Notes: generated by a model from the letters alone, not told the origin. A stretch of DNA of 6,204 bases from an uncultured Capnocytophaga sp. (GCA_915070235.1 CAJZFM010000133.1:1-6204); one strand, 5' to 3'. Counted from the stretch's first letter, positions 1 to 6,068 are shown. Made by a program: numbers and translations.

Positions 1-24
1 AGAAAAAAAATATCATAACAATTG

Positions 25-56
25 TTTGTTTTTTTGAATTTTTTATTATACCTTTG
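25..56 (+). promoter_or_regulatory. Bacteroidota-type promoter of the 74-817 gene
   Basis: TTTG at 25-28 and TACCTTTG at 49-56 are separated by 20 bp. This matches the Bacteroidota primary sigma factor consensus (-33 TTTG, -7 TAnnTTTG, spacer 19-21 bp). Transcription would start near 60-63, leaving a leader of only about 12 nt before the ATG at 74. The bases before the start are A-rich and have no Shine-Dalgarno match, which is normal in this phylum. The transcription start is inferred. Confidence 0.75.
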
Positions 57-73
57 CCCAAAATATAACGATT

Positions 74-817
74 ATGAGTAACACGATTCCGTTAAAAGAG
101 AAGTTAGATTTTCAACAATATCAGTTGGTTATCAATGCTTTGGCAAAAATAGGAATAGAGATAGATATTCCTACGAATGTGGATGCTTATGCGGCTTCCT
201 TGAAAGAAAAAGAGCTCAAGGAAATGCCACTAAAAGAAAACGAACAGCTTTTCAAAATAGAGCTACCTTTGGCAGAGCCGCTCTTTCTTGCTGATAAGAA
301 GGGTGGAGAGATGATTGTCATTACCAAAGATACCTATAACAAGCTGCTTATCAGGATTGAAGAGTTAGAAACGCTCAATCGCACACTAAAGGAAAAATTG
401 GTTGAGCGACCTGTGGCTTCTGCGGCTCCCATAGCCCCTGCTCCTACGCAAGCACCTACTCCGCCACCTGCTATGGCCTTTACCTCTACACCTGTGGCAC
501 ATATTCCAGAACCACAAGCAACTCCTGTAAATCAAAGCCCTATGGCTTTTACCTCTACACCTGTGGCAACACCACCGCCTGTGGCAACACCACCTAAGGA
601 GAGTACCCATGCTTTCTCCACAACGGAACCTTTGGCAACCAGCCCTTTAGTACCTCATACTATTACTAAAACAACTGAGGAGCCTACATACCATAAGGAA
701 CCAACCCCTACTTATCAGACACCTATGAGTACTTCCCTTCACCAAGATGCTGCCAATATCTCCAACGAAGAGGCTTTGGAAAGAGCTAGAAGGATTATTG
801 AGAAGTACAAGAAATAG
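74..817 (+). CDS. Hypothetical protein with coiled coil and Pro/Thr-rich repeat linker
   Basis: I do not recognise a named family. The 247-residue product has no signal peptide or membrane segment, so it is probably cytoplasmic. Residues 1-80 are a mixed, acidic, Lys/Glu/Leu-rich region that could be a small folded domain. Residues 84-112 have heptad-like Leu/Ile spacing and probably form a coiled coil. Residues 113-226 are low-complexity, rich in Pro, Thr and Ala, and probably disordered; MAFTSTPVA occurs at 134-142 and again at 157-165, followed by two PVATPP units at 163-168 and 169-174. Residues 230-247 form a charged helix ending in Lys-Lys. The domain-linker-helix plan suggests a tether or adaptor, but that is only inference. 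The start at 74 is supported by the promoter directly upstream. The TAG stop lies at the edge of a tandem repeat. The gene stands alone on its strand and converges with the receptor gene. Confidence 0.8.
   Translation: MSNTIPLKEKLDFQQYQLVINALAKIGIEIDIPTNVDAYAASLKEKELKEMPLKENEQLFKIELPLAEPLFLADKKGGEMIVITKDTYNKLLIRIEELETLNRTLKEKLVERPVASAAPIAPAPTQAPTPPPAMAFTSTPVAHIPEPQATPVNQSPMAFTSTPVATPPPVATPPKESTHAFSTTEPLATSPLVPHTITKTTEEPTYHKEPTPTYQTPMSTSLHQDAANISNEEALERARRIIEKYKK
471..594 (+). repeat. In-frame repeats inside the Pro/Thr linker
   Basis: A 29-bp unit at 471-499 recurs at 540-568 with one synonymous change (GCC to GCT), 69 bp or 23 codons apart. It encodes MAFTSTPVA plus flanking bases. A second, perfect 17-bp unit lies at 560-576 and 578-594 with an 18-bp period, encoding PVATPP twice. 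All periods are multiples of three, so gain or loss of units would keep the frame. Confidence 0.85.
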
Positions 818-857
818 TGAAAAATGAATAGTGAAAAATGAATAGTGAAAAGTGAAC
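816..857 (+). repeat. Three tandem 14-bp AGTGAAAAATGAAT repeats
   Basis: Copies at 816-829 and 830-843 are identical; the third, at 844-857, reads AGTGAAAAGTGAAC. The array begins inside the TAG stop codon (815-817) of the upstream gene and contains stops in all three forward frames. The third copy is complementary to the repeat at 975-996. Confidence 0.85.
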
Positions 858-879
858 TTACTATAAGTAGCCAAATAAA

Positions 880-909
880 AAAGAGACTACCTTTCGGGAT
901 AGTCTCTTT
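880..909. terminator. Bidirectional intrinsic terminator between convergent genes
   Basis: AAAGAGACTA (880-889) pairs perfectly with TAGTCTCTTT (900-909) around a 10-nt loop, giving a 10-bp stem. On the + strand the stem runs into TTTCTTCTTTAT, suiting the 74-817 gene. On the - strand it runs into TTTTTTATTTGG, a better U-tract, suiting the receptor gene that ends at 995. It lies about 65 bp past the forward gene and about 85 bp past the reverse gene. Confidence 0.8.
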
Positions 910-974
910 CTTCTTTATAGAGGGCGAATTGCCTCACATACTTGCTTACGCAACTTGCCCCTACGAAATGCATT

Positions 975-996
975 ATTCACTTTTCACTTTTCACTT
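975..996 (-). repeat. Inverted AGTGAAA-type repeat overlapping the receptor stop codon
   Basis: Read on the minus strand this is AAGTGAAAAGTGAAAAGTGA followed by AT, a 7-bp AGTGAAA period. It overlaps the TAA stop (997-995) of the receptor gene. Bases 976-988, and also 983-995, are a perfect 13-bp complement of 844-856, so the two repeats bracket the terminator as an inverted pair. Confidence 0.75.
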
Positions 997-3940
997 AAAA
1001 CAGGTTGAAGGTGGCGCGGAGGAATACATAGCGACCATTCAATCCAAATTGAGAGGTGGCACGTGAATAGACAAATTGGTCATTGTTGCTATTGGCCTTG
1101 ACATTCTTATCAGGGTAGAGATCAAGGAGGTTATTCACACCCAAGGTCAAAGAGGTCTTAGGAGTAAAGTTGTACGCTACAGATAGGTCGGTGATGACCT
1201 TGCCATGAAAGACTTGGTGACCGTGCTCGTCAAACTCAAAATCACCTATACGCTTGTCAGCAGCTATAATATCAGGACCTGTAGCCTTTCCATAATAGGT
1301 ATTGCGCAAGTAGCCGCTCCACTTACCTATGGTAAGGTTGTGGGAAAGGGTAGCTTTGAAGCGAGGGATTACCTCTTCTAAGAGCACACGAGAGCGTTCG
1401 GAGAAGAATTTTTCTTCTAAGCCAGCTGCTTTAATAGCCCTTGGGGTGTGTATCTCACCTACCTTTCGGGTTTGGGTAAGGTTGAAAGCAAAATCATTGT
1501 TAAGGGTGAACTTATCCGCTTGTAGGGAGTGGCTCACTACCACATCTATTCCTTTGGTTTCTACATTTACCGCATTGGCAAAGAATTGTACGGTATTTAC
1601 GTTGGCTTGATCAAAAATCTGTTTGAGTTCATTCTCCGCAGGGCTGTTTCCAGCAGGGCGGGTAAAGGGCTCGGTGAGGATAATACGGTCATCTACACGG
1701 ATAAAGTAGGCATCGGCACTGACAGAAAGACCAGCCTTGGGAATCTTAACAGCAAAACCAGCACTGAGTGATTTGGATTTTTCTTCTTGTAACTTATCTA
1801 TACCAAAGAGTTCTGCTGCACGCGAGATATTGTTGAAAGTACCAGTTTCCTGTAATACCCCATTGATCTGCAAGGTGTTGATATTGGTATAATATAACTG
1901 GTGGATAGAAGGGGCACGGAAGCCAGTGGAGGCAGCTGCACGGAGATTCACATTGGGCAAGAGTTTCACACGTGAGGCGAGCTTATAGTTAAAGGTATTA
2001 CCAAAGTCAGAATAATGTTCGTAACGCACTGCGGCATTGGCCAATAGCCACTTGGTAATATCGGTTTCAAATTCTCCATAGCCAGCCAAGACATTGCGAG
2101 TTTTGGTAAGGGCACTTTCTTCTCTAAAGCCAGGGAGTACCTGAGCACCTCCAGGGAGGGCATTGCCAAAGAAGTCGGTAACCTTCTGTGAGGCAGGAGC
2201 ACTCAAGGGGAGTACACCCCCTGAGATATCATAGGTAGCATAAGAGTTTTCAGCGCCTGCAACAGTGCTATAGGACTCATGGCGTTGCTCTACCCCAAAA
2301 GAGATATTGGACTTGTAGAATAGCTCAATGGGGCGGGAGAGATCCAAGTTGATTGTGTTCTGTGCAAAGCGCAATTTACCAGCATCAAAATAATCAGGAG
2401 TAGCAAAGCGCAAGCTGGTATTGCCTGTGTTCTTAATTGTATAGGCAAACTCATTGCGGCCGAAGGTATTACTTAGGTCAATGTGCCACTTGCCAGCCTC
2501 GCCACGGATTCCAGCCGAGATAGAAGAGTCCTGTATGTCGGTAGAAATCTGAGGCAAGTAGCCGTTGGGGTGTAGGCCAGTGAAGGTACGGGCTTGGTTA
2601 GGACGGCGGAAGAAACCACCTGCTTCTCCATAGCGGTAGCTTTGTCCGCCAAAGGCATAGAGTTCCCAGTTGTCAGAGACAGGAAAGGCTGCATTGACAA
2701 AGAATTGAGTACCCAAGAGGCTGGATTGGCCTACATGCATGTTGTAGTCCTTGCGGTCAAGACCACGATAGGCGAGTTCCTGCTCGGTAAAGTCCTTTTT
2801 GAGCAAGGGTTGCAGCTCTCCGATGGTGTTGGCTCCTTGTATCTGGGCAAGGTAGCTACTGTCAAAATAACCTACTTCCCCTGCATAACCTTTGATAAGG
2901 CCTAATAGGCGAGGGTCAGCATCTACATTGATATTGGAAAAGTAGCGAGATAGGTTGTCCCCATGGTTAAGGGCACGGCGTTCTATAGCGTTGTAGGCGT
3001 TGAATATCTCTCCGTCAAAAGTACCTGCACGGTGAGTCTTGTCGCGGAACTGAGCGGAGAAGGTAAAGTTCAGAAAACCACCTTTTTTACCCAATTCGGT
3101 ACCATAGTTGATGTCCAACTGACCTTGAGCCCCGTCAAAACCACCGCGGTGGTCATTAGCCGTAGGGGTAAGGTGTCCGCCATAGCTTACTTGGGCAGAG
3201 AGACCCTTATCTTTCTTAAGTTCAAGGTTCATCACCCCAGCAATAGCATCGGAACCATACTGAGCGGAAGCCCCATCGCGCAATACCTCTATTTTGGAAA
3301 GGGCGAAGGAGGGAATGGTATTAAGGTCAGTTCCTACAGTACCACGCCCAGGAGTACCATTGACATTGATAAAGGCGGAGGTGTGTCGGCGTTTTCCGTT
3401 CAGTAGCACGAGGGTCTGGTCAGGACCTAAACCGCGCAGTTGGGCAGGGTCAAGGTGGTCAGAACCATCGGAGATCGATTGAGTGGTGGAGGTAAAAGAG
3501 GGAGCAATACTGTTGAGTATCTGGTTGAGGTTCACCTGAGGTTGGGTTTTGCTGGTTTTGGCCACATCAAAGACATCTACAGGGACAGGGCTATCAATCT
3601 TGGTACGCCCTCCTGCACGGGAGCCAACAACCAATAATTCAGGGAGTTCTTCGGCTTCGCTTACAAGAGTTACCACAAGGTTTTTCTGCTTACCAACCTT
3701 GATTTCTTGGTTTTTGAAGCCAATATAGGAAAAGACAAGCGTTTGGTGAGGTTCTACATGGATGCTGAACTCACCGCGCTCGTTGGTAGTGGCACCTTTG
3801 TTAGGCACCTCTTTGACCAAGATGGTAACGCCCAAGAGGGGTTCGTTCTGGTCGTCAATGACTTTACCTTTGAGGGTCTGTGCGCCTGCAATACTTACCA
3901 CAAGAAAGGCAAGGAGGCTAAGGAAGGGTTTTAGTTTCAT
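995..3940 (-). CDS. TonB-dependent outer-membrane receptor with CarboxypepD_reg-like N-terminal domain
   Basis: This 981-residue protein should bind a ligand at the cell surface and import it across the outer membrane using energy from TonB-ExbB-ExbD. Residues 1-20 are a signal peptide, probably cut at AGA/Q. Residues 22-93 form the carboxypeptidase-regulatory-like domain typical of Bacteroidota receptors (GKVIDDQNEPLLGVTI, then FSYIGF). Residues 101-112 (ELLVVGSRAGGR) are a TonB-box-like segment. The plug spans about 115-243 and has strong signatures: QLRGLGPDQTLVLLNGKR, IEVLRDGASAQYGSDAIAGV. The rest is the beta-barrel, ending in RYVFLRATFNLF with the terminal Phe expected of outer-membrane barrels. 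It is longer than the roughly 700-residue siderophore receptors because of the N-terminal domain and long loops. No SusD-like gene follows, so it is probably not a SusC partner. The ligand cannot be told from sequence; iron complexes, cobalamin and peptides all remain possible. No frameshift is seen. The ATG is preceded by an A-rich stretch (AAATTTAAAG). Expression is probably controlled through the long leader upstream. Confidence 0.95.
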   Translation of the reverse strand: MKLKPFLSLLAFLVVSIAGAQTLKGKVIDDQNEPLLGVTILVKEVPNKGATTNERGEFSIHVEPHQTLVFSYIGFKNQEIKVGKQKNLVVTLVSEAEELPELLVVGSRAGGRTKIDSPVPVDVFDVAKTSKTQPQVNLNQILNSIAPSFTSTTQSISDGSDHLDPAQLRGLGPDQTLVLLNGKRRHTSAFINVNGTPGRGTVGTDLNTIPSFALSKIEVLRDGASAQYGSDAIAGVMNLELKKDKGLSAQVSYGGHLTPTANDHRGGFDGAQGQLDINYGTELGKKGGFLNFTFSAQFRDKTHRAGTFDGEIFNAYNAIERRALNHGDNLSRYFSNINVDADPRLLGLIKGYAGEVGYFDSSYLAQIQGANTIGELQPLLKKDFTEQELAYRGLDRKDYNMHVGQSSLLGTQFFVNAAFPVSDNWELYAFGGQSYRYGEAGGFFRRPNQARTFTGLHPNGYLPQISTDIQDSSISAGIRGEAGKWHIDLSNTFGRNEFAYTIKNTGNTSLRFATPDYFDAGKLRFAQNTINLDLSRPIELFYKSNISFGVEQRHESYSTVAGAENSYATYDISGGVLPLSAPASQKVTDFFGNALPGGAQVLPGFREESALTKTRNVLAGYGEFETDITKWLLANAAVRYEHYSDFGNTFNYKLASRVKLLPNVNLRAAASTGFRAPSIHQLYYTNINTLQINGVLQETGTFNNISRAAELFGIDKLQEEKSKSLSAGFAVKIPKAGLSVSADAYFIRVDDRIILTEPFTRPAGNSPAENELKQIFDQANVNTVQFFANAVNVETKGIDVVVSHSLQADKFTLNNDFAFNLTQTRKVGEIHTPRAIKAAGLEEKFFSERSRVLLEEVIPRFKATLSHNLTIGKWSGYLRNTYYGKATGPDIIAADKRIGDFEFDEHGHQVFHGKVITDLSVAYNFTPKTSLTLGVNNLLDLYPDKNVKANSNNDQFVYSRATSQFGLNGRYVFLRATFNLF

Positions 3941-3952
3941 CTTTAAATTTTT

Positions 3953-3975
3953 AGTTGTTAATGGTTAATTGTTGT
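3953..3975. repeat. TTAAT-type AT-rich repeat before the receptor start
   Basis: GTTGTTAATGGTTAATTGTT and following bases form a short imperfect repeat of TTAAT units just upstream of the receptor start codon. A related stretch lies at 4141-4162, so the two flank the leader ORF and hairpin module. Such TTAAT tracts are common in spacers of flavobacterial genomes. On the receptor mRNA this stretch is A-rich and unlikely to fold, which would keep the start site accessible. Confidence 0.5.
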
Positions 3976-3989
3976 TGCTATTATGGCTG

Positions 3990-3999
3990 ATTGCTTTCT
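3990..3999 (-). promoter_or_regulatory. Alternative pairing segment (segment 4) of the receptor leader
   Basis: On the receptor mRNA this is AGAAAGCAAT, identical to bases 2-11 of the 5' arm of the hairpin at 4016-4048. It can therefore pair over 10 bp with the 3' arm (4026-4017) and compete with the terminator-like hairpin, leaving a 17-nt loop. It ends about 50 nt before the receptor start. The pairing is seen in the sequence; the function is inferred. Confidence 0.45.
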
Positions 4000-4015
4000 G
4001 CCGACTACTGAAAAG

Positions 4016-4048
4016 AAGAAAGCAATGATAGAACATCATTGCTTTCTT
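4016..4048 (-). terminator. Terminator-like hairpin (possible attenuator) in the receptor leader
   Basis: AAGAAAGCAATGAT (4048-4035 on the minus strand) pairs perfectly over 14 bp with ATCATTGCTTTCTT (4029-4016) around a 5-nt loop. On the minus strand the 3' arm runs on into CTTTTC, so the RNA ends in UUCUUCUUUUC, resembling an intrinsic terminator. On the plus strand it is followed by AAACTATGGG, so it would not work in that direction. It sits downstream of the receptor promoter and 75 nt upstream of the receptor start, which is where an attenuator would lie. Alternatively it could be a read-through stop for the transferase mRNA or an mRNA-stabilising stem. Confidence 0.6.
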
Positions 4049-4069
4049 AAACTATGGGCAAAAGAAACT

Positions 4070-4077
4070 ATGATGTC
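4070..4077 (-). promoter_or_regulatory. Anti-terminator-like segment just after the leader ORF stop (segment 1)
   Basis: On the minus strand GACATCAT begins immediately after the TAA of the leader ORF. It can pair with ATGATGTT (4039-4032), which contains the loop side of the 5' hairpin arm: seven Watson-Crick pairs plus one G-U. A ribosome at the leader stop codon would cover it. The pairing is directly visible; a regulatory role is inferred. Confidence 0.4.
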
Positions 4078-4131
4078 TTACTTAGGGTAAGGCATGAGAC
4101 AATAGATCATATTTCTTCGCGTAAAAAACAT
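4078..4131 (-). CDS. Putative 17-residue leader peptide upstream of the receptor
   Basis: The ORF encodes MFFTRRNMIYCLMPYPK and ends in TAA. Its ATG follows AAAAAAG, an A-rich context like other starts in this window. It lies inside the transcript predicted from the promoter at 4233-4263, about 95 nt from the transcription start, and its stop is 137 nt before the receptor start. It contains Cys11, two internal Met (8 and 13), two Tyr, two Arg in tandem and a PYPK end. Its size, its place in a long leader and the competing RNA pairings right after its stop fit a regulatory leader peptide rather than a working protein. I do not recognise a known family. ORFs of this length also arise by chance, so coding is unproven; conservation in relatives would decide it. 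Confidence 0.45.
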   Translation of the reverse strand: MFFTRRNMIYCLMPYPK

Positions 4132-4140
4132 CTTTTTTAA

Positions 4141-4222
4141 TTGTTAATTATTAATAGTTAATCACTTTTCACCCACATACCCAGCTCCATGTATTCGCTG
4201 GCTATATTCTTCACTCTTCACT
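4141..4222. repeat. Spacer repeats: TTAAT tract and AGTGAA units in the receptor leader
   Basis: A TTAAT-type tract lies at 4141-4162. Next to it, GGTGAAAAGTGA (minus strand, 4173-4162) and AGTGAAGAGTGAAGA (minus strand, 4222-4208) are further members of the AGTGAA family seen at 816-857 and 975-996. They fall between the receptor promoter and the leader ORF, so they are transcribed in the leader. The roughly 35 bp between the AGTGAA units show no structure I can name. Confidence 0.5.
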
Positions 4223-4232
4223 AATTCGGGGG

Positions 4233-4263
4233 CAAAGTTAGAAAAAAATTTTTAATTATCAAA
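4233..4263 (-). promoter_or_regulatory. Bacteroidota-type promoter of the receptor gene
   Basis: On the minus strand TTTG (4263-4260) and TAACTTTG (4240-4233) are 19 bp apart, a full match to the Bacteroidota consensus. Transcription would start near 4227, about 285 nt before the receptor ATG at 3940. No other consensus promoter is seen closer to the gene. The -33 box begins only 42 bp past the end of the transferase gene, so the two genes are probably separate transcription units, although read-through is possible. Confidence 0.7.
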
Positions 4264-4304
4264 CAAAAAACATATTTTTTTTTGTATTTCTTTCTTTTTG
4301 CAGT

Positions 4305-6017
4305 TTAGTAACCTTCAGCTACATCGTCGCCACGGGGGTCAGCGCCCCCTTCTAAGGTACCGTCTTTCTCAACCAAAATGGCATCTACACGGCCGATGAT
4401 AACAAAGTTTTCTTCCTTGGGGACATAGCCTTTGGCCTTGAGCTTGGCAATGACGGCAGGGTCAAAGCCTTTGGGCTCGAACATCACATCATCGGGAAAC
4501 CACTGGTGGTGGAAGCGTGGCTGGCTTACGGACTCCTGCATGGTCATACCATATTCGAAGACATTGAGCATACATTGGAGTACAGAGGTGATAATAGTAG
4601 AGCCCCCAGGGGTACCGATGACCATACGGAGCTTACCGTTTTCCTCTACTATGGTAGGTGACATGGAGCTAAGCATACGTTTGTTTGGTGCAATGGCATT
4701 CTTTTCAGAGCCTACCAGTCCGTAAGTGTTGGGTTCGCCTGGCTTGATACTGAAGTCGTCCATTTGGTTATTGAGGAAGAAGCCCCCGCCCTTAACATAT
4801 ACTTTAGAACCATAATTGGTATTGAGGGTAGTGGTCACGGCCACCGCATTGCCTTCACTATCCACGATAGAGTAGTGGGTGGTCTCATCGCTCTCGTAGC
4901 CTACCACCTTGCCATGGGCAATCTCGCTGGACTTGCTTGCTCTATCCCAAGAGAAAGAGCGCATACGCTCCTTTAGATAGTCAGGGGAGAGGAGGGTTTC
5001 GGTAGGAACTTTTACAAAATCAGGATCGCCTAAGAAATAAGCCCTATCGGCATAAGCACGGCGCTCAGCCTCCACTAATAGTTGTACATATTGCTCGCCA
5101 TTGTGAGCGTATTGCCCTATCTTATAAGGTTCTACCGATTTGAGTATCTGAGCGATACAGATTCCACCACTGGAAGGGAGAGGCATGGAGGAAATAGTAT
5201 AGTTCTTATAATTGAAGGTAATAGGGGTGCGCCACTGGGAGTGGTAGTTTTTTAGGTCCTCAAGGGAGAGGATACCGCCCAATTCCTGTACATAATTCAC
5301 GATACGCTTGGCTGTTTCACCTTCGTAGAACTCGGCACGGCCATTGTCACGGATACGTTCGAGTGTCTGAGCCAGCTCCTCATACTTAAAGCGTTCGCCA
5401 GCTTTCCAACCGTTCTCGAAGATGGTAGTATAGTTATTAGCCTTTTTAATCTCGGCAAGATTTTTCCCCATATAGAAGTCGGCTTGTAGGGGAGTGATGA
5501 CCACCCCATTGCGAGCAAGGTCAATAGCAGGCTGGAAGAGGTCAGCTATAGGGAGTTTGCCGAATTTCTTATGTACCTCAAAGAGCGCATCTATGGTGCC
5601 AGGTACCCCTATAGCCAAGGCACCGAGGGTGCTTTTATCGGGAATCACTTTGCCGTTGGCGTCCAAGTACATATCGCGATGTGCCTTGCTGGGGGCTTTT
5701 TCACGATAGTCCAAGGCACCTTTTTCACCATTGGCCAAGCGATAGACCATAAATCCGCCTCCGCCTATGTTACCCGCATTGGGATAAGCTACGGCCAAGG
5801 CCAATTCGGTAGCCACCATAGCGTCAAAGGCATTACCACCTTTTTTAAGTATAGAGAGGCCAATCTTAGAGGCTTCTTCCTTGGCACTCACCACCATACC
5901 ATGCTTAGCGAGGACGCCTTTGGTATGGCCGTAAGCGGTTTTCTTGGATGCTGAACAAGCACTTACCAGTAGGAGGACAAATACTCCTAATAGTGAAAGG
6001 GTCTTTCTTACGATCAT
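4305..6017 (-). CDS. ggt: Gamma-glutamyltransferase (glutathione hydrolase), lipoprotein form
   Basis: The 570-residue precursor belongs to the gamma-glutamyltranspeptidase family of N-terminal nucleophile hydrolases. These cleave gamma-glutamyl compounds such as glutathione, releasing Glu and Cys-Gly, or pass the glutamyl group to amino acids or peptides. Residues 1-20 are a lipoprotein signal with the lipobox VSAC, so Cys21 would be lipidated. The precursor should self-cleave before Thr379 in ETTHYS, giving a large subunit of about 357 residues and a small one of 192. By comparison with the E. coli enzyme, substrate-binding residues are present: Arg105 in DYREKAP, Asn399 in TLNTNYG, Gln418 and Asp421 in NNQMDDFS, Ser450-Ser451 in LSSMSP, and Gly471-Gly472 in GTPGGST. 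A lid loop (about 425-446, PGEPNTYGLVG to PNKR) is present, as in E. coli and unlike Bacillus subtilis. Length and motifs are intact, so it is probably active. The residues after Cys21 (SASKK) are not acidic, which favours a periplasm-facing position. It is divergent from the gene at 6141. Confidence 0.96.
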   Translation of the reverse strand: MIVRKTLSLLGVFVLLLVSACSASKKTAYGHTKGVLAKHGMVVSAKEEASKIGLSILKKGGNAFDAMVATELALAVAYPNAGNIGGGGFMVYRLANGEKGALDYREKAPSKAHRDMYLDANGKVIPDKSTLGALAIGVPGTIDALFEVHKKFGKLPIADLFQPAIDLARNGVVITPLQADFYMGKNLAEIKKANNYTTIFENGWKAGERFKYEELAQTLERIRDNGRAEFYEGETAKRIVNYVQELGGILSLEDLKNYHSQWRTPITFNYKNYTISSMPLPSSGGICIAQILKSVEPYKIGQYAHNGEQYVQLLVEAERRAYADRAYFLGDPDFVKVPTETLLSPDYLKERMRSFSWDRASKSSEIAHGKVVGYESDETTHYSIVDSEGNAVAVTTTLNTNYGSKVYVKGGGFFLNNQMDDFSIKPGEPNTYGLVGSEKNAIAPNKRMLSSMSPTIVEENGKLRMVIGTPGGSTIITSVLQCMLNVFEYGMTMQESVSQPRFHHQWFPDDVMFEPKGFDPAVIAKLKAKGYVPKEENFVIIGRVDAILVEKDGTLEGGADPRGDDVAEGY

Positions 6018-6043
6018 GTTTTTGTATATTTATTTAGTAGTGG

Positions 6044-6051
6044 CAAATATA
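6044..6051 (-). promoter_or_regulatory. -7 element of the ggt promoter
   Basis: TATATTTG on the minus strand (6051-6044) matches the Bacteroidota -7 box TAnnTTTG. Transcription would start near 6038, giving a leader of about 20 nt that is A-rich before the ATG at 6017. No TTTG lies at the usual 19-21 bp upstream; the only nearby one (6067-6064) is 12 bp away. The promoter may therefore be weak or need an activator. Confidence 0.5.
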
Positions 6052-6068
6052 AGAATTTTTTTGCAAAG

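Noticed and set aside
845..1066. 73-codon plus-strand ORF between the convergent genes
   Set aside because: It consists of repeat and terminator sequence and then the antisense of the receptor C-terminus. It starts inside the tandem repeat and shows no protein-like composition.
2963..3406. 147-codon plus-strand ORF antisense to the receptor gene
   Set aside because: It is an out-of-phase shadow of a well-supported receptor gene whose conserved plug motifs are encoded on the other strand. No promoter or start context supports it.
995..3940. SusC-type glycan importer
   Set aside because: No SusD-like gene lies downstream; the next gene is on the opposite strand beyond a terminator. The plug motifs look like a general TonB-dependent receptor.
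3941..4140. Known riboswitch (cobalamin, TPP or SAM) in the receptor leader
   Set aside because: I could not find the conserved core boxes of these classes; the visible pairings are explained by the simple repeated hairpin segments.
4146..4245. Open minus-strand frame through the receptor promoter and leader, and the 10-codon ORF starting with MELGMWV inside it
   Set aside because: The longer frame has no start codon and runs through the promoter -7 box and AGTGAA repeats. The short ORF lies in repeat-derived DNA and has no supporting context, so both look like chance.
4264..4284. CAAAAAA / TTTTTTG hairpin downstream of ggt as its terminator
   Set aside because: The 7-bp stem is almost all A-T, overlaps or abuts the receptor -33 box and would be unstable. 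I see no convincing terminator for ggt in this spacer.
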